64,000 bases of DNA. Source: JAPOXR01 sp965221815. GTDB lineage: Bacteria > Pseudomonadota > Alphaproteobacteria > Rhodobacterales > Rhodobacteraceae. The stretch is from contig OZ244915.1 in NCBI GenBank assembly GCA_965221815.1, positions 1,984,001-2,048,000 of the forward strand, written 5' to 3'. Under the pieces are notes generated by a model that saw only the letters and a list, made by a program, of their open reading frames with translations, was not told where the DNA came from and searched no databases. Shown piece after piece: positions 36,655-45,880 of the stretch. Numbering within the stretch: the first letter of the stretch is position 1; every line of letters starts with the position of its first letter. The position numbers were made by a program, and so were the translations under genes.

Positions 36655-37485
36655 CTAAAGATTCCACACGCGAGGTAAATCGGCTCCACTGAGACCAGCC
36701 TGCGGGCGTAACCCCAACCAGAGTCGTGCGATGAGATCGCGCAGCTCGGCAGCATCATCGCTGACGAACCTTCCGATAGTCAATCCGGCCACCATTGTAA
36801 AGCCACCGCCCGGAAAATCGCCGAGCAAATCGCGTGCAAACTCGCGCATCTCCTGAGGATCCGATGTCTTGCAAACCATCAGCGCCGTCGCCGCAGTTTT
36901 GCCGAATGACCAGGGTCGCTGCAAAGCACCGTTGATCCCGGACTCGATATGCAACCGATCCGACCAGACGAGCTTTTGGTCCACCCGTACCTCCCAACTG
37001 TCGTGAAAATAACCGTGTGCGAAGGTCTCGTCGCGGGCGCGACGGCCAAAAATCGTGATTTCACCGGCGAGCAGGATGGAGTCCGCTGCAACCGAAATAC
37101 GGTTATGACGCCGCAACTTTGCCCCTTCAAACAGAATGGTCTCCTGCGGCATCCACTCGACATGACAATTTGCGCCAACAGCAACGGATGTCACGAGATG
37201 GCTGATCTCTTGGACCGAACGATAGACTTTTTCTGCTGCCTGACTGGTGATGATGACACGCGCTCCGTGCTGCGCAACGAAGCGCTGTTCGATTCGATCA
37301 CCACCAACGATTCCACCTGCGGTATTGGCGATCACGGCCTCGACAGGTGAATTCATGAGCGCCTTGGCAGGAAAGAGAACACGGCAAGGCCAGTCCTGGC
37401 GCAAATGCCTGAGTCGGGTCACACCCTGTGCACCGCAAAATTCAGCTTCGGCGAGGCCGTCTGCCCGGAGGATGTGGCGATTCAT
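36655..37485 (-). CDS. ureD: Urease accessory protein UreD (UreH)
   Basis: 276 residues from ATG 37485. Family segments: TRLRHLRQDWPCRVLFP, NTAGGIVGGDRIEQRF, ITSQAAEKVYRS and EWMPQETILFEGAKLRR. Scaffold for the activation complex. First gene of the operon; the frame is open further upstream but homology begins at MNRHIL. Confidence 0.9.
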   Translation of the reverse strand: MNRHILRADGLAEAEFCGAQGVTRLRHLRQDWPCRVLFPAKALMNSPVEAVIANTAGGIVGGDRIEQRFVAQHGARVIITSQAAEKVYRSVQEISHLVTSVAVGANCHVEWMPQETILFEGAKLRRHNRISVAADSILLAGEITIFGRRARDETFAHGYFHDSWEVRVDQKLVWSDRLHIESGINGALQRPWSFGKTAATALMVCKTSDPQEMREFARDLLGDFPGGGFTMVAGLTIGRFVSDDAAELRDLIARLWLGLRPQAGLSGADLPRVWNL

Positions 37486-38302
37486 CGACAAATCTTGAAG
37501 GATTGATCCTGCCTCGGTCAGTGATTCATTACAGATGGGAGAAGAGAGTCGATTCCCAACGTCAACAATTGCTATGACATTTCGACCCGGGCGTGAAGCG
37601 GTCGGCGGCACCGATTTGACAATGTCTGATGAATGCCCCGGGTCTTGGGACGTGCTGAAAGCCTGTCAACGTCCCGGATGTCTTCGGATTGCAAATTTGA
37701 TGCCGGCAACTCAACTGCGCGCCGCCCCGAATTCCAGCATGGCGACAATCAATCTTCATGTCCCTGCTCAGGTCCGGCCCTCTCGGCATTCTTTCCGGGT
37801 TCACTGAGATGCACGCTCAGGCCAATCAACCTTGTGATCAGGTGACTTTCGGTCTTTTTCACCTGGGTAACCCGAATCCCATGATTGCGATATCGTCGTT
37901 GAGGTCGGAGGGAATAATTGCCTTGGCGAATTCAGGATGAACTGGACGATCTCCCATGGTGCGATTCTGGTAGCCGGGACAAGACCCGCGGTCCTCGAAG
38001 CCTGTGCGAAAACATCGGTTTGGCGTTTGAAAGCGATTGAGGCGCTGCCGAGCCCGTCCCTGAATTCCAATCTCAAAGTTTCACGCAGACAGGTGAAGCG
38101 GCACAAAATCAGGACCGCGTGTCCCTTCGGAAAAATGCAAAGACACAGTGTTCCGGAAACCATCACCTGACAGCAATATTCACATGCCAGATACCGTCTC
38201 CGGACAATGTGCCAAAGCCAAAGGTTGTCGCATGTCACATTATTCAATTCTCCACTGTTTCCGTTTATTGTTGGTGGCAGGGAGATTGCACAGGAGGTCG
38301 AG
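37486..38302. other. Divergent intergenic region between ureD and glnD
   Basis: 817 bp holding the presumed promoters of the urease operon and glnD. Open frames on both strands lack recognisable homology or signal features. No confident promoter called. Confidence 0.5.
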
Positions 38303-41140
38303 ATGCAAACTGCGGAGATGCCGATTCATCAGGGAATGAAGATCACGCCACTGGACAATCTGGCTCTGGACCACAGGCAGATCTTCGATGAATTGTCCAT
38401 CGATGTGTTCCTGCAAAATGCCGCCGGGGCAGACCCATCCTCCTTGCGACAATCAGTACTGACTACGCTTGAGGCGCAGAAAGAGTCAGCGATACAATCC
38501 CTGAGAAAGACGGCCCTGGAACAATTTTCGAGCAATCCGTTTGCCGCCCGGACCATCATTCGCTCATATGCTTATCTTGCTGACGGTTTGGTGCGCGCAG
38601 CGCTCAAACTGGCGACCAGACCACAGATGAATATTGTGGACCCGGTCGAACGGTTCGCAGTCCTCGCAGTGGGTGGCTTCGGCCGCGCCGAGATGGCAGA
38701 ACATTCGGATATTGATCTGTTGTTTCTCGTCGACGGCAAGATCGGCCCGTGGATTGAGCAGGTGATCGAGAATGTCCTGTATCTGTTGTGGGATCTCAAG
38801 CTCAAAGTGGGGCACTCCTGCCGCACGGCCAAGGATTGTATTCGCCTTGGCCGTGAAGACTTCACCATTCGCACGGCCCTGCTCGAGAACCGGGTGATTT
38901 TTGGTGACGAAATCCTGGCAGAGGATCTCAACAACAGATTGTGGCATGAACTGTTCAAGGGAACCGGGCGGGATTTTGTCGAGGCGAAACTCGCCGAGCG
39001 GGATGCACGAAATACACGGCAGAATGGCAACCGCTACCTCCTCGAACCCAATGTCAAGGAAGGTAAGGGTGGTCTGCGCGATCTGCAGACACTTTTTTGG
39101 ATCTTCAAGTATCTCCACCGGATCAAGGATCCGCGTGAGTTGATCGATATCGGCGCATGCAGCATCGAGGAATTCGAAAAATTTATCAGCGCCGAAGCCT
39201 TCTTATGGTCTGTTCGATGCGTTCTCCATATCCTGGCAGGCAAGGCCCAGGACAAACTCAATTTCGAGGTTCAGGCCGAAGTGGCACGCGCCCTCGGTTA
39301 TCAGGCCTCACCGGAACGTTCCGAAGCTGAACATTTCATGCAGGAATATTTTCGCTACGCAACAGATGTTGGCGAATTGACACGGATCTTTCTCACCGCA
39401 CTGGAAGCACAGCATGTCAAACGTGAACCCCTGGTACGTGGCCTGCTCACAAGTACGGGCCTGCTACTCGGTACCAAGGTCGGGCACGGTTACAAGACGC
39501 AGCATGGCCGTCTCGCAATCGCCGATGACGTCATGTTTCTGGCCGACAAGAGAAATATCCTGCGCTTGTTCGACGAAGCCTTGCGCACCGGTCTGCTCCT
39601 GCATCCTGATGCCATGCGCCTCGTGTCCGCCAATCTGTTCCTGATCGATGATGAGTTTCGCCGTGACCCTGAAAATAGCACCGTCTTCTTCAATTTGCTG
39701 CTCGAGCACGGAAACCCTGAACGGGCATTGCGGCGGATGAATGAATTGGGGGTGCTGGGCCGCTACCTGCCTGAATTTCAGAATATTGTCGCGATGACTC
39801 AACCCGGCGGTTACCATCAATATACTGTCGACGAACATACCATTCAGTGCATCTCAACCCTGTCACAGATCGAGCGGGGAGAATACCGGGAAGAGTTGCC
39901 CGTTGCTTCGGAAATCCTTGACAAGGGCGTGAACCGCAAGGTCCTCTACCTGGCACTGCTGCTCCATGACATTGGCAAGGGTTCGGGCCAGGATCATTCG
40001 GTTTACGGTGCCGAGATCGCGCGTCAGGTCGCGTTACGTCTTGGATTGAACGAGGCCGACATCGAAACTGTCGAATGGCTGGTGCGCCACCACCTGCTGA
40101 TGTCTGACACATGTCAAAAACGTGACATCTCGGATCCCCGGACATTGTGGAATTTTGCCCTGCGGGTCGCAAGCCGTTCCCGGCTCAAACTGCTGACCGT
40201 GTTGACTGTCTGCGATATTCGTGGCGTCGGGCCCGGAATTTGGACCAACTGGAAGGCCCAGTTGCTGCGGGACCTCTTCCGCATGACTCATCAGGCCCTG
40301 ACCGAGGGGCGTGGCGATCAGTTGGTCATTGCTGTTGAAGACGCAAAAGCACGATTCAGCCAGACATTTGCAAACCGCAGCGATGATGCGCTTGCGGCTG
40401 AATTCACGCGCTACCCGGATCCGTTCTGGCAAAATCTGACAACCGAGACTCAGATCATACTGGCACGTCTCCTTGAGGATATCAGACTCGACCAGATCAG
40501 GATGGATGCCAAACAGGATCCTGACCGCGACGCCACCCGGATCTGTTTCGCGCTCGCCGATCATCCGGGATCTTTTGCCCGGATCGCTGGTGCTCTCTCG
40601 ATTGCCGCAGCCAATGTGGTTGATGCCAAAACCTACACGACGTCAGACGGGTATGCAGTTTTGGTCTTCTGGGTTCAGGACCAAAACCGAAAACCCTATG
40701 GCAAGGCACGATTCCAGCGCCTGTCGAAAGTGCTTGAACAGACCATGAAAGGTGAGGTCAAAACCGCTGAGGCATTGGAGGTGCGCGAGAAAGACGTCAG
40801 TCTATCCGTTGCCGCACGGCGGACACGAAGCTTTGCTGTTCCAACAGAAATCACTTTTGACAATGAAGGTTCAGACATCTGCACCATTCTGGAAGTCGAC
40901 ACGCGCGATCGTCCGGGATTGATGTTCGATATTGCCTACACATTATTCAGGGCCAATGTGACCATTTCCAGCGCGATCATAGCAACCTACGGGATCCAGG
41001 CTGTCGATGTCTTTTATATCAAGGACATGGCCGGCCATAAACTCTATGCACAATCACGTATGGATTCGCTGCGTCAAAAACTGATGGAGAGGATCGCGCG
41101 CACCGGTGAAGACACAGCGCCCGCCGCAGACGCAATATGA
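38303..41140 (+). CDS. glnD: [Protein-PII] uridylyltransferase / UMP-removing enzyme
   Basis: 945 residues. AGGAGG lies 6 nt before ATG 38303; an upstream in-frame ATG at 38207 lacks support. Nucleotidyltransferase motif GGFGRAEMAEHSDIDLL (about 124-140), HD domain LLLHDIGKGSGQDHS near 550, and two C-terminal ACT domains (DHPGSFARIAGALSI and DTRDRPGLMFDIAYTLF). Senses glutamine and modifies PII, so it links nitrogen status to the neighbouring nitrogen-release operon. Confidence 0.95.
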   Translation: MQTAEMPIHQGMKITPLDNLALDHRQIFDELSIDVFLQNAAGADPSSLRQSVLTTLEAQKESAIQSLRKTALEQFSSNPFAARTIIRSYAYLADGLVRAALKLATRPQMNIVDPVERFAVLAVGGFGRAEMAEHSDIDLLFLVDGKIGPWIEQVIENVLYLLWDLKLKVGHSCRTAKDCIRLGREDFTIRTALLENRVIFGDEILAEDLNNRLWHELFKGTGRDFVEAKLAERDARNTRQNGNRYLLEPNVKEGKGGLRDLQTLFWIFKYLHRIKDPRELIDIGACSIEEFEKFISAEAFLWSVRCVLHILAGKAQDKLNFEVQAEVARALGYQASPERSEAEHFMQEYFRYATDVGELTRIFLTALEAQHVKREPLVRGLLTSTGLLLGTKVGHGYKTQHGRLAIADDVMFLADKRNILRLFDEALRTGLLLHPDAMRLVSANLFLIDDEFRRDPENSTVFFNLLLEHGNPERALRRMNELGVLGRYLPEFQNIVAMTQPGGYHQYTVDEHTIQCISTLSQIERGEYREELPVASEILDKGVNRKVLYLALLLHDIGKGSGQDHSVYGAEIARQVALRLGLNEADIETVEWLVRHHLLMSDTCQKRDISDPRTLWNFALRVASRSRLKLLTVLTVCDIRGVGPGIWTNWKAQLLRDLFRMTHQALTEGRGDQLVIAVEDAKARFSQTFANRSDDALAAEFTRYPDPFWQNLTTETQIILARLLEDIRLDQIRMDAKQDPDRDATRICFALADHPGSFARIAGALSIAAANVVDAKTYTTSDGYAVLVFWVQDQNRKPYGKARFQRLSKVLEQTMKGEVKTAEALEVREKDVSLSVAARRTRSFAVPTEITFDNEGSDICTILEVDTRDRPGLMFDIAYTLFRANVTISSAIIATYGIQAVDVFYIKDMAGHKLYAQSRMDSLRQKLMERIARTGEDTAPAADAI

Positions 41141-41334
41141 CTTGACTGCAGTTCGATTGGCTTGCCGGATGGAAACCCATCGCTCACCCGGTCGCAATCT
41201 TCGATCACGACTCACCTGCCAGTCAGGATGGACTCACGGGAGTTTCAGACAGTCCCCGACCTAGCCATTCTGGCCGCTGATGAGATCCACGAGAAGAACA
41301 GCCTCCGTCCACAGTGGCATCAGGATATGCCGGT

Positions 41335-41686
41335 TCACGGACTCCTCGTCACCGACGTGCTGGCAGTGGTGGTGGCAAACGCCTGAACCAACAGCCCACG
41401 TGCCAAACCCGCAACCGCATCACGCAGATCAAGCTCGATCCGGTGCGGATCCTTCCGAAACAGGCGCACCCGATCATCCGCGAGGCCCGTGTCCTGCAAC
41501 TGCGCCGCGGCGGCCTGCATTATGTTCGTGATCCGCTGTCGCGCCCTATCCTTGTCCAGGTCGGTCTTGGCAACAGGAGTATCAAAGTCCAGATGGATCA
41601 TCAGAGCGCATGTCATCAGGATTCAGAAAACCGCGCGTTGTCAACGGGTTGAACATTCACGAGTTCGCCAAACAAGAACCATACCC
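41335..41686 (-). mobile_element. IS-A 5' remnant
   Basis: On the minus strand, an IS-A end (GGGTATGGTTCTTG at 41686) is followed by a degenerate leader and the N-terminal transposase codons (THVM-like start, then RQRITNIMQAAAAQLQDTG and ELDLRDAVAGLA). Everything downstream is lost. Part of it is included in the tandem duplication that follows. Confidence 0.7.
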
Positions 41687-41732
41687 TGCGCGGGTGCTTG
41701 ACCGCCGTGAGTCAAAGGCTTAGTTTGCAGAG

Positions 41733-41990
41733 ATGGAGCCTGAAACAGAGAACGCGGTGGCAATTGCCGAACTGAAAGGTGCGCTGAAAGCACAACGTGC
41801 GGAGAATGATGCAATGGAATCACGATTGGATACCGGTCTGGCACTCCTGCGCGAGGACATGGCCAAGTGGGAAACGGCGGCCGCCAAGCGGGAAACGGAT
41901 GCTGTCAAGCGGGAGAAGCAGCAACTCTTGGCCATCGCCGGCCTGATCGCCCTCGCCACCACCATTCTGGGTTTGTGGCTGGGAGGATAG
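41733..41990 (+). CDS. Small coiled-coil protein with C-terminal membrane anchor, copy 1
   Basis: 85 residues. Residues 1-64 form a highly charged helix ending in heptads KWETAAA-KRETDAV-KREKQQL; residues 65-85 are one hydrophobic helix (LAIAGLIALATTILGLWLGG). DUF1640/CCDC90-like architecture, function unknown. The duplicate at 42458 has one extra heptad. Confidence 0.65.
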   Translation: MEPETENAVAIAELKGALKAQRAENDAMESRLDTGLALLREDMAKWETAAAKRETDAVKREKQQLLAIAGLIALATTILGLWLGG

Positions 41991-42131
41991 ATCGCGGCCT
42001 CTGCGTTGGGGAATAATCTCCAAGACCATTCACTGTCTTGATCCTGTCCTCGGCAGAATTTTCTCGTGGTCAACCCGGTACAGCGGCGGCGACCCGCCAC
42101 TTGACGGTTCTGCGCCTGAGACTCTGGCCTG

Positions 42132-42241
42132 TTGACCCCATCACTGCCCATCATTGATGTCAGCACCGTGTATCACAAACGAAACGCAGACGAACGCACC
42201 ACGCTGGCAAAAAAGAGCCGACGCGATCACGCAGGTGAGTT
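42132..42241 (+). pseudogene. Truncated 5' copy of the DUF4160 gene
   Basis: Repeats the first ~105 bp of the gene at 42878 (LPIIDVSTVYHKRNADER), with a one-base insertion near 42200 that breaks the frame, and stops at the duplication junction. Confidence 0.7.
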
Positions 42242-42242
42242 G

Positions 42243-42985
42243 TATTGTGTTCGTGATCCGCTGTCGCGCCCTATCCCTGTTCAGGTCGGTCTTGGCAACA
42301 GGAGTATCAAAGTCCAGATGGATCATCAGAGCGCATGTCATCAGGATTCAGAAAACCGCGCGTTGTCAACGGGTTGAACGTTCACGAGTTCGCCAAACAA
42401 GCACCACGCCCTGCGCGGGTCCTTGACCGCCGTGAGCCAAAGGCTTAGTTTGCAAAGATGGAGCCTGAAACAGAGAACGCGGTGGCGATTGCCGAACTGA
42501 AAGGTGCGCTGAAAGCACAACGTGCGGAGAATGATGCAATGGAATCACGATTGGATACCGGTCTGGCACTCCTGCGCGAGGACATGGCCAAGTGGGAAAC
42601 GGCGGCCGCCAAGCGGGAAACGGATGCTGTCAAGCGGGAAACGGATGCTGTCAAGCGGGAGAAGCAGCAACTCTTGGCCATCGCCGGCCTGATCGCCCTC
42701 GCCACCACCATTCTGGGTTTGTGGCTGGGAGGATAGATCGCGGCCTCTGCGTTGGGGAATAATCTCCAAGACCATTCACTGTCTTGATCCTGTCCTCGGC
42801 AGAATTTTCTCGTGGTCAACCCGTTACAGCGGCGGCGACCCGCCACTTGACGGTTCTGCGCCTGAGACTCTGGCCTGTTGGCCCCATCGCTGCCCATTAT
42901 TGATGTCAGCACCGTGTATCACAAACGAAATGCAGACGAACGCGCCCGCTGGCAAAAAAGAGCCGACGCGATCACGCAGGTGAAC
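42243..42985 (+). repeat. Tandem duplication, unit 2
   Basis: Second unit of the tandem repeat; 21 bp longer because of an in-frame heptad duplication inside the coiled-coil gene. It runs into the complete DUF4160-DUF2442 pair, so this unit is probably the ancestral arrangement. Confidence 0.8.
42458..42736 (+). CDS. Small coiled-coil protein with C-terminal membrane anchor, copy 2
   Basis: 92 residues, identical to the 41733 product except for one additional KRETDAV heptad (21 bp). Same membrane helix. The frame and protein are preserved despite duplication. Confidence 0.65.
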   Translation: MEPETENAVAIAELKGALKAQRAENDAMESRLDTGLALLREDMAKWETAAAKRETDAVKRETDAVKREKQQLLAIAGLIALATTILGLWLGG

Positions 42986-43252
42986 CGCCGATCAACCGCG
43001 CTGCGGTGGTTGCCGACACTGTTGCGAGAGGACCCATCCCGGTTTTTCTTCTACAGCAACGAAGGCACGCCCAGAGAACCGCCGCACATCCATGTGACCG
43101 CCGAGGAAAAGATAGCGAAATTCTGGCTGGATCCAGTGGAAATGGCCTCGAGCCGACGCCTGCGCAGTGGTGAAATCGCCACTCTTCGCAACATCGTGAA
43201 ACAGCGTCGGCGGGAATTCGTAGAGGCATGGCATGCACACTTTGACACTTGA
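42878..43252 (+). CDS. DUF4160 family protein
   Basis: 124 residues from TTG 42878; GTG 42978 is a plausible alternative that removes a non-conserved N-terminal extension. Conserved core RFFFYSNEGTPREPPHIHV, then AKFWLDPVEMASS and FVEAWHAHF. DUF4160 genes are commonly followed by DUF2442, as here with a 20 bp overlap; such pairs are suspected toxin-antitoxin-like modules but the biochemistry is unknown. Confidence 0.78.
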   Translation: MAPSLPIIDVSTVYHKRNADERARWQKRADAITQVNRRSTALRWLPTLLREDPSRFFFYSNEGTPREPPHIHVTAEEKIAKFWLDPVEMASSRRLRSGEIATLRNIVKQRRREFVEAWHAHFDT

Positions 43253-43508
43253 AACGGAACCCCTGGCAATCGACGTCACCTTTTCACCGGATTTATTCCA
43301 TGTTGTTCTGGACAACGGCCGGGAACTGGCCGTCCCGCTGGCCTGGTTCCCACACCTGACGCACGGGACGCCAGAGCAGCGTCTCAAGTGGGAGTTTATC
43401 GGACATGGTGAGGGTCTGCACTGGCCGGAATTGGATGAAGATATCTCAGTCAGGGGACTTCTTGCCGGTCGCCTGGACCCGGACCATCCCCGTGCCAGGG
43501 TCGCCTGA
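43233..43508 (+). CDS. DUF2442 family protein
   Basis: 91 residues. Core VTFSPDLFHVVLDNGRELAV, PLAWFPHLTHGTPEQR and HWPELDEDISVRGLL match DUF2442. It overlaps the DUF4160 gene by 20 bp and is presumably cotranslated and functionally paired. Confidence 0.8.
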   Translation: MHTLTLETEPLAIDVTFSPDLFHVVLDNGRELAVPLAWFPHLTHGTPEQRLKWEFIGHGEGLHWPELDEDISVRGLLAGRLDPDHPRARVA

Positions 43509-43585
43509 TCGGCCCGCTGGAAAATACGCCTGTCAGCAGAGAGTTCTGCTCATCGCGTTGGGATCAGAAAGGCCGCATTCTTCAG

Positions 43586-43963
43586 TCATCCCCGCGCGTT
43601 CATCTTCCGGCGGACACCGCTCACATGTTCAACATCCAGCTGCCGGCAAAGGTTCAGCGACCCGTCACAGACACGGATAGAGATCTTGGTCAGTGTTGAA
43701 TTGCGCACCAGTGCCACTTCATTCGGCTTGCCTTCCGGTTGGGTTGACCGGCAGATTTGTTGCGCTTCGGCTGCCATCATTTCCTGCTTGTGGCGCTCTT
43801 TCCGTTCCACTGCATGCAGCGGGTGATGCGTTGTGTCGTCCAGGGCGATCTCCATATCCTCGAACACCCGCCTCCAGTCACCGCGGGGATTGAGATCGAT
43901 GTCGGAGGCAAACATAATGCTGAACCCGTTGTAGAAAGAGATATCAAAACAGCCGGGACTCAT
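43586..43963 (-). CDS. Hypothetical protein
   Basis: 125 residues beginning MSPGCFDISFYNGF. Composition is protein-like (SDIDLNPRGDWRRVFEDMEI), but no family is recognised and no strong ribosome-binding site is visible. May be a cargo gene or remnant. Confidence 0.35.
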   Translation of the reverse strand: MSPGCFDISFYNGFSIMFASDIDLNPRGDWRRVFEDMEIALDDTTHHPLHAVERKERHKQEMMAAEAQQICRSTQPEGKPNEVALVRNSTLTKISIRVCDGSLNLCRQLDVEHVSGVRRKMNARG

Positions 43964-44459
43964 CAGCGTCTATGGCGTGTCAATCAACCTGGGATTTTGC
44001 GACAATCAGGATGAGAATCTGAGGTCGCAGTGGAGGACCCTGACCTTCTCCGGCGGGAAATAGTGGCCGAATGTCTTGCGACCGATATCCAGCTGATCAA
44101 TCACGCCTCCGATGAAAAGGTAATTTAGGTCTAACCTAACAATGATGTCAGACGAGACTCGTCACCCAAAACAAATTGGCCGCCAGCAAAATACCGCCGC
44201 GGCCATAAGATCTATTCTTATTGATGCGCCCGTTCTCGTACCCAACAATAACCGCATCCTCTTTGTCTTGATTCCTGATTCGAAGACATATGAGAGTTGC
44301 AGGGGGTTGATATAGGCTCCAGATATTTCAAGTGCGTTGGCCCGACATGAAACCTGGTGTTCCATTGCAATATGCATGTAACACTGATACCTGCGCTCGC
44401 CACGCACCCGATTCCGGTGAGGGCTCGGGCAATTGAAATGCGAATTCAGGAGGACTCGA
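43964..44459. other. Upstream region of the tct cluster
   Basis: About 500 bp. The minus strand around 44155-44011 can be read as DIIVRLDLNYLFIGGVIDQL and onward to CDLRFSS, without a start codon, probably a gene fragment. Contains the palindrome at 44125. No other feature recognised. Confidence 0.4.
44125..44139. promoter_or_regulatory. Palindrome, possible operator upstream of tctC
   Basis: TTAGGT-CTA-ACCTAA, a perfect 6+6 palindrome about 320 bp before tctC. Regulator unknown; chance occurrence is possible. Confidence 0.25.
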
Positions 44460-45431
44460 ATGAAAAACCTTATACAGACAACCCTGCTGTCCGGCATTGT
44501 CGTTGGCAGCCTCTCGGCGGCGAGCGCCGTGACTGCGGCCGAGTGTATTGCACCTGCCAATCCCGGTGGAGGCTGGGACTTTACCTGCCGGACAATTGGC
44601 AAGATCATGTATGATATCGGTGCTGTCGACAAACCGATTCAGGTCACCAATATGGCGGGTGGTGGTGGCGGACTCGCTTTCAGCCATGTGGTCAATGAAC
44701 GCAGTGATGACGGTGATCTCATCGTTGCAGCGTCTTCGGCGACCGCCACCAGGCTGGCACAGAATGCCTATGGCGGAATGACCGCCGATCAGGTGCAATT
44801 CCTGGGAGCAATCGGGGCTGACCCCGGCATCATCGCTGTGGCCAAGGACTCGCCCTACATGTCGCTGACTGACCTGCTGAATGCGGTTATGGAAGATCCG
44901 ACTGCGATCACTTTCGCCGGTGGTTCGGCAACCGGTGGATTCGACCATCTCAAGGTCCTCATGGCGCTGGGACGGCTTGGATATGACGATGTGACATCCG
45001 TCAAATATATCGGTGTTGATGGCGGCGCTGATGCGATTACCCAGACCATCGGGGGACACACCCAGGCCATGACCGGGGACATGTCAGAAATCGTTGGCTT
45101 CCTCGCCGCCGATGAGATCCGGGTCTTGGCCGTGTTCACCGACCAGCGTGTGCCCGGTTTTGAACAGATTCCAACGGCCAAAGAGCAAGGCGTTGACATC
45201 GTGTCGGTCAACTGGCGCGGGCTCTATGTGCCCAAAGGCATCAGCGAAGCCGAATATAATGAATGGTCGGATGCCCTGTCCTCGGTCGCCGCCTCTTCCG
45301 AGTGGGAAATGGCGATGCAAGCCAATGGCCTGGCGCCTTTCACCAAGGTCGGCAGAGACTTTCAGGATTATGTCAACGGAGTCGTTGGCGAAATCGAAAT
45401 GCTGTCGCGTGAAATTGGTGTCATCCAATAG
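44460..45431 (+). CDS. tctC: Tripartite tricarboxylate transporter substrate-binding protein (TctC/Bug family)
   Basis: 323 residues; AGGAGG precedes ATG 44460. Signal peptide ends ASAVTAA. The mature start ECIAPANPGGGWDFTCRTI matches the TctC/Bug ligand loop (APxxPGGGxD), with NMAGGGGGLAFSHVV and later FAGGSATGGFDH. Periplasmic receptor for an unidentified carboxylate. First gene of tctCBA-AtuA-DUF4387. Confidence 0.9.
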   Translation: MKNLIQTTLLSGIVVGSLSAASAVTAAECIAPANPGGGWDFTCRTIGKIMYDIGAVDKPIQVTNMAGGGGGLAFSHVVNERSDDGDLIVAASSATATRLAQNAYGGMTADQVQFLGAIGADPGIIAVAKDSPYMSLTDLLNAVMEDPTAITFAGGSATGGFDHLKVLMALGRLGYDDVTSVKYIGVDGGADAITQTIGGHTQAMTGDMSEIVGFLAADEIRVLAVFTDQRVPGFEQIPTAKEQGVDIVSVNWRGLYVPKGISEAEYNEWSDALSSVAASSEWEMAMQANGLAPFTKVGRDFQDYVNGVVGEIEMLSREIGVIQ

Positions 45432-45865
45432 TGACAAGCGACCGAATATTCGGTCTGGCTGTTCTGGCCGTTGCACTCTTCTATCTCTACAGTGCGACGG
45501 CCATTCAACTGGGATTTCTGTCTGATCCGGTTGGCTCGCGCACGTTTCCTTACCTGATCGGATCCGTTGCCGCCCTCTGTGGCATTTATATCTGTATCAA
45601 GCCTGATCCGGATCCCAACTGGCCCGCATGGCCAATTATCGCCAAACTCGCTGCCGCAACCGCAGTGATGTATGTTTTCGCGCGCCTGCTCAAGCCAATG
45701 GGCTTTATCCTGCCGGCTGCAGTTGCCTCGGCACTGCTGAGCTATCTGATCTCTCCCAATGTGAAAATCTCGATCATTGCAGGAATCTGCCTGTCGCTCG
45801 GGCTTTACCTGATTTTTCGTGCGGCCCTCGGATTGAGCCTCTCACCATTCGGTGATCTTTTCTAA
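45431..45865 (+). CDS. tctB: Tripartite tricarboxylate transporter small membrane protein TctB
   Basis: 144 residues, GTG start overlapping the tctC stop (TAGTG). Four hydrophobic segments, with the DPVGSRTFPYLIG motif typical of TctB after the first. Small integral-membrane subunit of the transporter. Confidence 0.85.
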   Translation: MTSDRIFGLAVLAVALFYLYSATAIQLGFLSDPVGSRTFPYLIGSVAALCGIYICIKPDPDPNWPAWPIIAKLAAATAVMYVFARLLKPMGFILPAAVASALLSYLISPNVKISIIAGICLSLGLYLIFRAALGLSLSPFGDLF

Positions 45866-45880
45866 GACCAGCAGGACGGC

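Larger units (their letters stand above)
41518..42241 (+). repeat. Tandem duplication, unit 1
   Basis: About 725 bp, nearly identical to 42243-42985. Contains the IS-A leader remnant, the coiled-coil gene at 41733 and the 5' part of a DUF4160 gene. The junction is near 42240. Confidence 0.8.

Noticed and set aside
37801..38247. 148-codon minus-strand open frame upstream of glnD
   Set aside because: No homology, no ribosome-binding site, overlaps the glnD leader on the other strand.
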